Below, in pieces: positions 9,801 to 15,707 of a stretch of 64,000 nucleotides of DNA. This stretch comes from Paenibacillus lactis. GTDB lineage: Bacteria > Bacillota > Bacilli > Paenibacillales > Paenibacillaceae. The notes beneath the pieces are model-generated. The model saw nothing but the letters and a program-made list of their open reading frames with translations, was not told where the DNA came from and did not search any database. The stretch lies in contig NZ_JAGGKI010000017.1 of the NCBI RefSeq assembly GCF_017873605.1, positions 1-64,000 of the forward strand. Direction: 5' to 3'. The number at the start of each line of letters is the position of its first letter. The first letter of the stretch is position 1. The position numbers and the translations under genes are program-made.

Positions 9801-9949
9801 CTCCTGACTGGGTACAGGAGGCCGTTAATACGGCATATGCCCTCGGCTTCATCAAGGGACATACGCCAAGCCGCTTCGCACCGGAAGGACTCGCGACACG
9901 TGCGGAAAGCGCGCAGGTCATGTTCAATCTGTTGAATAAGCTGCAGTAA
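3839..9949 (+). CDS. Giant SLH-anchored NAGPA/metallophosphatase surface protein
   Basis: 2,036 residues. A signal peptide (about 1-30) is followed by a NAGPA phosphodiester glycosidase domain (PF09992, about 55-400). An Ig-like region comes next, then a carbohydrate-binding-like module from about 573 (EDFENG, WVYGDGKGHWLRAQL) to 740. A cohesin-like beta domain (about 860-980) and a purple-acid-phosphatase-type N-terminal domain (1065-1170) follow. The calcineurin-type metallophosphatase spans about 1180-1430 (FADSQ, HAGDMVDKG, GNHE, NGHDH all present). Then come two Big_2 repeats, a Pro-rich linker (about 1625-1667) and three SLH domains (about 1856-2036) that would bind the pyruvylated wall polymer. 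The start at 3839 has GGAGG 10 bases upstream; the ATG at 3797 has no site. It likely removes and dephosphorylates phosphate-linked sugars at the cell surface; the substrate is unknown. Confidence 0.88.
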   Translation: MFRRKKRISSLLSGVMFLSLLFPAGALQASEPAAAAAPSGLIDMRQMEIGPGATYTWMNMHKGSGEQKVHMVEFDPVQGQLELQPGLTDGKVYGMQGVSKMAADADKEGNRVIAAVNGDFYDMSTGIPLGLFMGDGELLTDPPNGRNAFGIRQDGTTLYGSPKLTKTVRIGGTDTGITSINRLRGTDALVLYTEKFNKTTMTNSLGDEVVLDIVSGRAASGETLVMKVASVHKDRGNSPIGPNQAVLSASGQQRAKLANLQPGDEVTARFELEDAWKDVTMAIGGTVMLVKDGIVQQHADPAIHPRTVVGTKADGSVVLFEVDGRQPGFSEGVNYIQLGEMLQELGVVNALNLDGGGSATFVARLPGETGRKVLNSPSDGGERKTANGILLVNKAPEGQAEKLVVSPNLARVLTGSSAVFTAAAVDANLHPAAMPGTPVWQADSAFGSFDANGRFTAGSQPGETEIAVQSGSLRGSAKLEVVDQITELSFRDEVMTFPSGSTNTLTVTALRNGQVIQADNSRFEWRVEGDIGTIDGTGTFTAADKQNVSGKIYVKYGSVETSIDVNVGLPPVMLEDFENGLGRYKESAGAQFKSTRVSVETDDTYVRSGSGALKLEYDFTGMTGTSGAYLQTNSAADNIEIPGYPEKISMWVYGDGKGHWLRAQLRDAKGNIPLNFTDESDGVNFVGWKYLEADVPKGRTLPLVMDMPVRYMETKADKKDAGAIYVDEIRALYGPANDDIEPPVLKGFSPAAGEEITKNTPTITVYAEDAGYDPSKHPGTTLIDPDRIRFYVDGVLVQHTLYPPEGRIHYTPSVPLADGIHQAKVTVRDLSGNQTTKEWHFTINTGADAAKIVYDTPDTVYLGNSYTLDIGGVNTSRIRSGHIEFQFDPMKLENVRLIRGDKLDSSQVWADIDQAKGTVKVTWKDIHTASLSDDDVIGRIGYDVKKDAEGSSVISLKSGALTLTDTGDTEFTFFGLPITSKIAAHLALNWNEEGAVEGYETVFHVTDAQGAAVQDVQITADGALIGTTDTAGELRTNALTSQIKTYTVQAVKDNQYSPAVAFKVSPLSGTETPTNISVGMGADPASSRMFNWHTHPAIEHTVVELVKQSEFTGFDAPNVQTVSGTNELYHTLDLGTVRVHKAEAGGLEPGTAYVYRVGDGQGHYSEQGSFETASLTEESTKFLYFADSQASTAKEFELWGQTIDKAAGEHPDAEFMVHAGDMVDKGFLEAQWNDWFREAQPHFLNTTLVSAIGNHEVMGSKENGDFLAHFNQPGNGLDSLKGTNFSFDYKNIHFIMLNSEYELEEQKKWLEQDLAANNKEWTIAIFHRGPYGSIYDSAEVRNQWAPVLEKYEVDLVLNGHDHIYVRSYPMKNLAIAPDGSGTTYVVAGSTGPKFYSHTERGWHRVVDEEKTQMYASVEVKGDELRFVTKTLGGRLVDEFTLTKSGTPKPKPESIVVSPKQLKLAVGDSRQLAAEVKPDGAEASVTWSVYSAEPQQAVSVSADGTVTAIELGEAIVRATSTVSPEVFADVRIMVGKETDVSLESIRFKGKPVLRVGDTDQTVTEAVYSDGSRIPVIEGVTYESSKPEVASIDERGTVRALAEGSTVISATYGGFKSEYGLKVIRTGGNPNPNPDPSPPVDPPGKPPVFPPVKPPVIPPKPPVTPPPGRITVTAEELADKLVNGQAVLTVNGEFEELILPGNAAELVKEGSIRVVANHMTITIPGEVLAQLRRLEQGNEPDKGSIKLSSEKLKESAANQRIADAARREGAQLRQIGALYELGLEWVSANGTADSLKEFDKAIILELPLPPGTGGSRVSIYYVSDSGALEYIPGILKDGRMSAPIKHFSAYGLLQYEKMFADVPSTFWAEEAIGDLAAKQLIKGVSAERFAPAQKVTRAEFAAMLVRLLGIQAEGPVPYSDVTPGKWYADAVAAAADAGIVYGTSGDRFAPEAPIKRQEMAAMLVRAYAYAVKQPNAADVTRSGFADIAGSPDWVQEAVNTAYALGFIKGHTPSRFAPEGLATRAESAQVMFNLLNKLQ

Positions 9950-9960
9950 TCACGGATGAA

Positions 9961-10011
9961 CCGCCCTCCCATCTCCTTGCAGGACTGCAGGAGTGGGAGG
10001 GCGGTTCTTTC
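9961..10011 (+). terminator. Terminator of the SLH protein gene
   Basis: An 11-bp perfect stem, CCGCCCTCCCA (9961-9971) with TGGGAGGGCGG (9994-10004), followed by TTCTTTC. Confidence 0.8.
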
Positions 10012-10299
10012 GTATGTATGTCCCGGACCTCCTATAAGTGCCGGAGATGCGATCCCGGCCTGGGCAGCGGAGGACAAAGCACAGGCAGCAGTGAAATGAA
10101 TCGTACCCGGGAAAATCGCTCCCGCAAACAAGGCCTGCTGCGGCCGCCCGGACGTTCGGAATCGAGGCGGCGGAAAATTTTAGATATTTTCATGCGGCAA
10201 ACTCCCTTATAATGAAAATCAAAGGCCAAGAGAGGCGCCTTCAAAGATACTTTACTTAAAGAAGGCCCTTGATGGCCCGATGAAAGGAGCTTGAGGACC
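10012..10299. other. Intergenic gap without a visible gene
   Basis: A gap of almost 290 bases. No convincing ORF. AAAGGAG at 10283-10289 serves the next gene. A possible -10 (TATAAT, 10209-10214) lies about 90 bases before that start, without a clear -35. Confidence 0.4.
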
Positions 10300-10644
10300 A
10301 TGCCGTACGCCAAAACGCCGAGCCCGCCTTATTATGCGTGCATCTTCGTATCGGAGCGTACCGAGGGGGACAACGGTTATGGAGCGATGGCCGACAAAAT
10401 GGTGGAGCTGGCCTCCCGGCAGCCGGGCTATTTAGGCATCGAATCGGCGCGGGATACGTCTTTGGGCATCACGGTCTCCTACTGGGAGTCGCCGGAAGCC
10501 ATCGCCGCCTGGAAGGCAAATGCCGCTCACCAGGTTGCCCAGAAGCGGGGAAAGCAGGAGTGGTATCAGAGCTTTGCACTAAGAGTATGCAAGGTGGAAA
10601 GGGATCATTTTTTTGACCACAGCACACACGAGGAGGAGTTATGA
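10300..10644 (+). CDS. Antibiotic biosynthesis monooxygenase-fold (ABM) protein
   Basis: A 114-residue single-domain protein with the ferredoxin-like ABM/YqjZ fold. Visible features are YYACIFVSERT at the start of the first strand, MVELASRQPGYLGIES in the helix-strand region, and GITVSYWESPEAIAAWKANAAHQVAQKRGK, the classic W-x3-H heme or substrate-facing segment. The ATG at 10300 lies 10 bases after AAAGGAG; the TTG at 10291 is too close to that site. The stop overlaps the start of the next gene (ATGA), so the two genes form an operon. The reaction is unknown; family members include small monooxygenases and heme-degrading enzymes. Confidence 0.8.
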   Translation: MPYAKTPSPPYYACIFVSERTEGDNGYGAMADKMVELASRQPGYLGIESARDTSLGITVSYWESPEAIAAWKANAAHQVAQKRGKQEWYQSFALRVCKVERDHFFDHSTHEEEL

Positions 10645-11633
10645 TGCAGCAATCGAAAATCAAATGGGGGATCATGGGGACCGGCTGGATCGCCCAGCAA
10701 TTTGCCTCCGATCTGGCGCTTGTCAGCAACGGCGAGGCGCTGGCGGTCGGGTCGCGTACGGCGGGAAGCGCCGCTGAGTTTGCTTCCAAATATGACATTC
10801 CGCGGTCATACGGAAGCTATGAGGAGCTGGTTCGGGACCCTGACATCGATGTCGTCTACATAGCCACCCCGCATCCGCTTCATCACGAGAACGTCCGTTT
10901 ATGTCTTGATACGGGCAAAGCCGTATTATGCGAAAAGCCGTTCACCATCAACAGCCGCGAGCTGGAGGATCTGGTCGCCGCGGCCCGCGAACGCAAGCTG
11001 TTCCTGATGGAAGCGATGTGGACGCGGTTCCTGCCGCCGATCGTGAAGGTGCGCGAGTGGCTGAAGGAAGGACGGATCGGCGAAGTCCGCCTGTTGAAAG
11101 CAGATTTTGGATTCCGGAGCGGCTGGAACCCCGAAGGGCGACTCCTTAATCTTCAGCTTGGCGGGGGCGCGCTCCTGGACGCAGGCATTTATCCGGTATC
11201 CTTCGCATCGATGATTTTCGGGGCCGAGCCCGATCAAATATGGAGCACGGCACATATCGGGGAGACGGGCGTAGACGAGCAGTTCTCGGTGATCTTATCC
11301 TATGATTCCGGCAAAACCGCTTCGTTAAACGGGGCGATCCGCCTCGGCATGACCAATGAAGCCCACATTTTCGGAACGAACGGACATATTCATATTCCCT
11401 CCTTCTTGAACGCCAAATCGGCAACGCTTCACGTCGACGGCGAGGACACCGTGCATTTTAACGATGACCGCAAGGAGATCGGATATGCTTTCGAGGCTTA
11501 TGAAGTGGGCCGTTGCCTGGCCGAAGGGCAGCTTGAGAGCGATGTCATCCCCCTGAATGAATCTGTCGCGATTATGAAGCTGCTGGATCAAATCCGGGGC
11601 CAATGGGGCTTGAAGTATCCTTCGGAAGGTTGA
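10641..11633 (+). CDS. Gfo/Idh/MocA family NAD(P)-dependent oxidoreductase
   Basis: 330 residues. The N-terminal Rossmann fold carries the nucleotide loop WGIMGTGWIAQQ (residues 10-21). The family motif CEKPF is near residue 98, and YIATPHPLHHENV precedes it. The C-terminal GFO_IDH_MocA domain (about 133-320) contains the GGGALLDAGIYPVSFA segment with the catalytic-region Asp. Members oxidise or epimerise sugar or cyclitol hydroxyls. It is translationally coupled to the ABM-fold protein upstream. The sugar substrate cannot be told from sequence. Confidence 0.88.
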   Translation: MMQQSKIKWGIMGTGWIAQQFASDLALVSNGEALAVGSRTAGSAAEFASKYDIPRSYGSYEELVRDPDIDVVYIATPHPLHHENVRLCLDTGKAVLCEKPFTINSRELEDLVAAARERKLFLMEAMWTRFLPPIVKVREWLKEGRIGEVRLLKADFGFRSGWNPEGRLLNLQLGGGALLDAGIYPVSFASMIFGAEPDQIWSTAHIGETGVDEQFSVILSYDSGKTASLNGAIRLGMTNEAHIFGTNGHIHIPSFLNAKSATLHVDGEDTVHFNDDRKEIGYAFEAYEVGRCLAEGQLESDVIPLNESVAIMKLLDQIRGQWGLKYPSEG

Positions 11634-11700
11634 GCCAGGTCAGCTTATAGATAGAGCTAAAGGGAAAGGGCATCAAATTGGCCGACGGATAGCAATGAAC

Positions 11701-11732
11701 AAGCAGTGCGGAGCAGCCCGCGCTGCTTTTTT
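11701..11732 (+). terminator. Terminator of the ABM/oxidoreductase operon
   Basis: Stem GCAGTGCGG (11703-11711) with CCGCGCTGC (11718-11726), one G-U pair, extended by AA/TT, then six T. Confidence 0.75.
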
Positions 11733-11788
11733 GCCATTGAGACCCTCAGTGGATAGATTGATACTGCGGCATCGACTATTGCCTTCCC

Positions 11789-12337
11789 TTATATTTCCCA
11801 ATATTCTTGTGTGATGCTGTATAGATTATGATGCTCCCAAACGCCATTTATTTTAAGATAGTATTCCGAAAAACCGTCATATCGAAATCCTGCTTTCTCT
11901 AAAACACGAATAGAGGCCTTGTTTCGAGGCATAACCCCGGCTTGTACCCTATGTAACCCTCCAGGTCCAAAAGCGAATTTTAATGCTAAGCGAACAGCTT
12001 CCGTGGTGTATCCTTGTCCGTTATATTGCTCATCCAAGAAATAGCCCAGTGTGCAGCTTTCCCACGCTCCACGGACTACATTGCTTAAATTGACCCGTCC
12101 AATGAGATTATTATTGTTTTTCAGGAAAATCCCAAACCCGTATCGGGAACCATTACTCCAATCGTGTTGCACTTTCTCCAAAATGCTTCGCTGCCCCTCT
12201 ACCGTGTAGTGAGAAGCGGGAGCGGATGGTTCAAATGGTTTAAAGAATTCCCTATTTCGAATTCGTAAATCGAGTAACGAATTAAGGTCATTCAATTCCA
12301 ATCGACGAATATAAATGCGGTCAGTATCCAATCTCAT
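11789..12337 (-). CDS. GNAT N-acetyltransferase, RimJ/RimL type
   Basis: 182 residues, with the typical RimJ/RimL opening RIYIRRLELNDLNSLLDLR. The acetyl-CoA binding region is YNGQGYTTEAVRLALKFAF, and a GVMPRNKASIRVLEKAGFRYDG block lies near the C-terminus. GAGGTG lies 5 bases before the ATG. Bacillus relatives (YdaF/YjcK class) acetylate protein N-termini or small amines; the target here is unknown. The gene is more AT-rich than its neighbours and has no shared operon, which may mean later acquisition. Confidence 0.85.
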   Translation of the reverse strand: MRLDTDRIYIRRLELNDLNSLLDLRIRNREFFKPFEPSAPASHYTVEGQRSILEKVQHDWSNGSRYGFGIFLKNNNNLIGRVNLSNVVRGAWESCTLGYFLDEQYNGQGYTTEAVRLALKFAFGPGGLHRVQAGVMPRNKASIRVLEKAGFRYDGFSEYYLKINGVWEHHNLYSITQEYWEI

Positions 12338-12500
12338 TCTCTCACCTCAACATAAATCACTTCTTAGTTAATCTGCCAAATGGCGTATACCATGCCTTAA
12401 CATAGCCTTATTTTAAGAGCGCTACACATGATTTACAACGTTCCCTGCGAGCGACTACGACGTCTACGCCATCACTCTTCCAAATTCCTGCCGAATCTCT

Positions 12501-12555
12501 AAAATTTTATTTTATAAAAACTATTGAAATTTGAAACAAAATTTCAATATGATAG
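12501..12555 (+). promoter_or_regulatory. Promoter with palindromic operator, copy B
   Basis: TTGAAA (12524-12529), 18-base spacer, TATGAT (12548-12553). The spacer carries TTGAAACAAAATTTCAA (12531-12547), which is two TTGAAA/TTTCAA half-sites. The upstream AT block AAAATTTTATTTTATAAAA (12501-12519) is identical to that of copy A at 3595-3613. This predicts that the gene at 12690 and the SLH protein gene share a regulator. Confidence 0.65.
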
Positions 12556-12628
12556 AGGCAGGATGATCGTTGGTTTTATTTCCCTTCGGTTTTCCATATC
12601 ACGCGTAGGAGGTGGGCGGCAGCTCTCG

Positions 12629-12685
12629 ATGAAATCGGATGGTTGTCATTACCAATATTCCACGATGTTTAGTGGCAAGGAGTGA
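12629..12685 (+). CDS. Possible 18-residue leader peptide
   Basis: An ATG 14 bases after AGGAGGTG opens an 18-codon ORF (starts MKSDGCH, ends SGKE). Its stop lies 5 bases before the GTG of the glycosidase gene and overlaps that gene's ribosome binding site region. The spacing is longer than usual, so it may be a coupling leader or simply chance. A similar two-start leader is known from cell-wall-protein operons of Brevibacillus. Confidence 0.3.
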   Translation: MKSDGCHYQYSTMFSGKE

Positions 12686-12689
12686 ATTA

Positions 12690-15596
12690 GTGAATATGAA
12701 CACCTCAAGGAGCGTTCAACGAAGCAAATCCTTTTTGTCTTTGGCTTTGGCACTGGCTGTCATGATCAGTTCGGTATCCGTGTGGGGCAGTCCTGGAGCC
12801 GCTTACGCAGACGATGTTCCGAAATCGCTTGTTATCGAGGAGTTTGAAACCCCCGGGAATTTATCTGCCTCCGCCGTCAGGGGGAAAGCCCAGCTGGGGA
12901 TGATCAGCCATCCCGATCCGGTACATTACGGGTATCATGCTGCGAGTTTAACCTATGATTTTGTCGGCAGCGAGTCGGGCACGTCGGCAGCGTATCTTAA
13001 TTTTAAAGACCTCGACGGCTCGGCCGGCAGAAGCGTTCCGGGCACTCCGAAAGCGCTCGGCTTATGGGTATACGGGGACGGCGGGAATCACTGGCTTCGG
13101 GCGCAGCTTCAGGATGCGGCAGGCGGCAAGCACGCCGTTGACTTAACCGCTACCTCGGGATTCAGCTGGAAAGGCTGGAAATACGTCAAGTTTTCCGTTC
13201 CATCCACCATCAAGGCTCCTCTCAAAATCAATCAAATTTATATCACCGAGTTAAAAGATACAAATAAAAACAGCGGCACGGTGTACTTCGATCGATTGAC
13301 CGCATTCTACACCGATTCCCAGATCTACGGGCTCGATATCGGCGGTTTGACGCCGATGGGCGTCGGGGAAGCCATCAAGCCACAGATCTATGCGACGTAT
13401 GCCGGCGAGTCCGAACCGGTGCGACTAACCTCAGGCGTGAAGCTGACGAGCAGCGACGAGACGATCGCTACGGTTATGGGAGCTACATACGACACGATTG
13501 AAGCGCTTTCACCGGGCACGGTTACAATTACGGCAGAGTACGCCGACGCGCCGAAGGCTCAGCTGGAGCTGCATGTAATGGCAGATGCTCCTTCCCCTGA
13601 CCATTTGCTTGTATCCGGTCCGGTTCATCTGGAAACCTCGGTTACCGGCGCCTTGAGAACAAGCGTGGTTTATTCCGTTTACGGTACGGCGATGGAGCCG
13701 GTTCTGCTGGCGGAGGGGGTTGCTTATGCCAGTGACCGTCCGGACGTAGTTACCGTGGATAGCAGCGGAGGCCTGCAGGCCGTCGGGAAAGGCACTGCGG
13801 TGATTACCGTTTCTTATAAAGGAGCAGCCGCGCAGCACGCGATTACGGTCACCGATCCGGTGCCTGTTCTGCAGAGCATTGCACTGCAAGGATTAACCTC
13901 GGTGACGGTTGGGGATTCGTTCGAAACGTCCGTCTCGGCGACCTATTCGTGGATGGACGAGCCGATAACGATTACGGAAGGCGTTGCATTTACTAGCAGC
14001 AATCCGGCAGTGGCATCCGTCGATGAGAAGGGGGTTGTAAAGGGCTTGAGCATCGGTTCATCACGCATCACGGCGACTTATGAGGGGAAGACCAGCTCGC
14101 TCTATATCATCGTGAACAAGCAGGCTGAGCATCCGAAAGCCGAGATGAGAGCCGCCTGGATTGCCACCGTTGACAATATCGATTGGCCGGCCAAAGGGGT
14201 TACCGATCCCGAGCAGCAGAAGCAGCAGTTCATCCAGCTCCTTGACGAACTGGAAGCCGCCGGGATGAATGCGGTCATCATGCAGATCAAGCCAACGGCG
14301 GATGCGTTCTACCCGTCCGAGTACGGTCCATGGTCCGAGTGGCTGACCGGCGTCCAAGGCAAGGACCCGGGCTACGATCCGCTCGCTTTCCTGCTGGAGG
14401 AAGTGCATAAGCGCAATATGGAGTTTCATGCCTGGTTTAACCCGTACCGGATCAGCCTTCAAGGAGATATCAACAAGCTTGTAGCCGATCATCCGGCAAG
14501 GCAGCATCCGGAGTGGGTGGAAGCTTACGGTGGCAAGCTGTATTTCAATCCGGGCATACCGGAGGCGCAGCAGTTTATCCTGGACGGCATTATGGAGGTT
14601 GTGAAAAACTACGATATCGATGCGGTGCATTTTGACGACTATTTCTATCCGTATCCCGTAACGGGCGTTGATTTCCCGGACGAGGATACGTATGCCCAGT
14701 ATAAAGGGGCCTTCACGAACAAGGCGGACTGGAGAAGAAACAATGTGAACCAGTTCATTCAGAAGGTCAGCCATGCGATTAAGCAGGAGAAGAGTTATGT
14801 GAAGTTCGGCATCAGTCCGTTCGGCATTTGGAAGAACAAGTCCAGTGATCCAAGCGGGTCGGAAACGAATGGACTGGAAAGCTACAATGCCATTTACGCC
14901 GATTCGAAAAAATGGGTTGAAGAGGAATGGATCGACTATATCACGCCGCAAATCTACTGGAATATCGGCTACTCGGCTGCCGCCTACGACAAGCTGATCG
15001 AATGGTGGAGCGATGTGGTCGCCGGTCATAACGTGCATCTGTATAGCGGGCAAGCCGTATATAAAATCGGGACAACGGCCGAGTGGTCCAATCCGGAGGA
15101 AATGCCGAATCAGGTGAAGTATAACCGCAGCTTCGAGGAAGTCCGCGGCAGCATGTACTTCAGCTCGAAGTGGTTCGCCGAGAATGCGCTTGGCTTTACG
15201 GACCGGTTGAAGACAGATCTGTACCGGTATCCGGCACTGGTGCCGGCCATGCCGTGGCTCGATACGGAGGCTCCGTCCGCGCCGCGGAAGCTTAAGGCCA
15301 ATAAGGCTCATGGCGTAAACCTGAGCTGGGAGCCAGCCGGGGACGAGACCTACTATGCGATCTACCGGTTCGACGGGGGGAATGCCGGCAGCATAGACGA
15401 TCCGGCAAACCTGCTGGGCACGTTCAGAAGAACCGGTAACGGGACGCAGCATTTCTCGGACGACACGGTGATCAAGCATCAGACCTATACGTATGTGGTG
15501 ACTGCCATTGACCGTCTTCATAACGAAAGCGCGGCGACCGCCGCCCTAACGGTGAAAGCCGGGGGAACCGGCAAGCCGCCCGGAAAATCGAAGTAA
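12690..15596 (+). CDS. Secreted GHL10-type glycoside hydrolase with Ig-like repeats
   Basis: 968 residues. A signal peptide is followed by a carbohydrate-binding-like module (about 35-215) similar to that of the SLH protein: EEFETPG, WVYGDGGNHWLRAQL, FSWKGWKYVKF. Three Big_2-type Ig repeats follow (about 215-490), then the GHL10/DUF187 TIM-barrel (about 495-790: EMRAAWIATVDNIDWP, NAVIMQIKPTADAFY, FHAWFNPYRIS, DAVHFDDYFYPYPV). A C-terminal FN3-like domain ends the protein. GHL10 proteins are predicted glycosidases of the outer surface, related to divisome and wall-associated enzymes. I chose the GTG at 12690, 7 bases after AAGGAG; the ATG at 12639 lacks a site. It has no SLH domain, so it is probably released or bound through its carbohydrate modules. 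Confidence 0.85.
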   Translation: MNMNTSRSVQRSKSFLSLALALAVMISSVSVWGSPGAAYADDVPKSLVIEEFETPGNLSASAVRGKAQLGMISHPDPVHYGYHAASLTYDFVGSESGTSAAYLNFKDLDGSAGRSVPGTPKALGLWVYGDGGNHWLRAQLQDAAGGKHAVDLTATSGFSWKGWKYVKFSVPSTIKAPLKINQIYITELKDTNKNSGTVYFDRLTAFYTDSQIYGLDIGGLTPMGVGEAIKPQIYATYAGESEPVRLTSGVKLTSSDETIATVMGATYDTIEALSPGTVTITAEYADAPKAQLELHVMADAPSPDHLLVSGPVHLETSVTGALRTSVVYSVYGTAMEPVLLAEGVAYASDRPDVVTVDSSGGLQAVGKGTAVITVSYKGAAAQHAITVTDPVPVLQSIALQGLTSVTVGDSFETSVSATYSWMDEPITITEGVAFTSSNPAVASVDEKGVVKGLSIGSSRITATYEGKTSSLYIIVNKQAEHPKAEMRAAWIATVDNIDWPAKGVTDPEQQKQQFIQLLDELEAAGMNAVIMQIKPTADAFYPSEYGPWSEWLTGVQGKDPGYDPLAFLLEEVHKRNMEFHAWFNPYRISLQGDINKLVADHPARQHPEWVEAYGGKLYFNPGIPEAQQFILDGIMEVVKNYDIDAVHFDDYFYPYPVTGVDFPDEDTYAQYKGAFTNKADWRRNNVNQFIQKVSHAIKQEKSYVKFGISPFGIWKNKSSDPSGSETNGLESYNAIYADSKKWVEEEWIDYITPQIYWNIGYSAAAYDKLIEWWSDVVAGHNVHLYSGQAVYKIGTTAEWSNPEEMPNQVKYNRSFEEVRGSMYFSSKWFAENALGFTDRLKTDLYRYPALVPAMPWLDTEAPSAPRKLKANKAHGVNLSWEPAGDETYYAIYRFDGGNAGSIDDPANLLGTFRRTGNGTQHFSDDTVIKHQTYTYVVTAIDRLHNESAATAALTVKAGGTGKPPGKSK

Positions 15597-15663
15597 CCGG
15601 AAACACGGTACCTAAAAGCATGGAGCGACCTGAGTAACTGAGAAAGAAGTGCCTGAATGAAAA

Positions 15664-15707
15664 GAGAGAGATCAGCTTTGTCACGAAGCTGATCTCTCTC
15701 CTTTTTT
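15664..15707. terminator. Bidirectional terminator between convergent genes
   Basis: A perfect 15-bp stem (15664-15678 with 15686-15700), with T-runs on both sides. It serves the glycosidase gene on the plus strand and ydbT on the minus strand. The ydbT stop codon lies inside the loop. Confidence 0.88.

Noticed and set aside
14061..15521. 486-codon open frame on the minus strand
   Set aside because: It lies entirely antisense to the GHL10 glycosidase, is Arg/His/Ile-rich with no recognisable domain, and has no ribosome binding site. It reflects the GC bias of the real gene.
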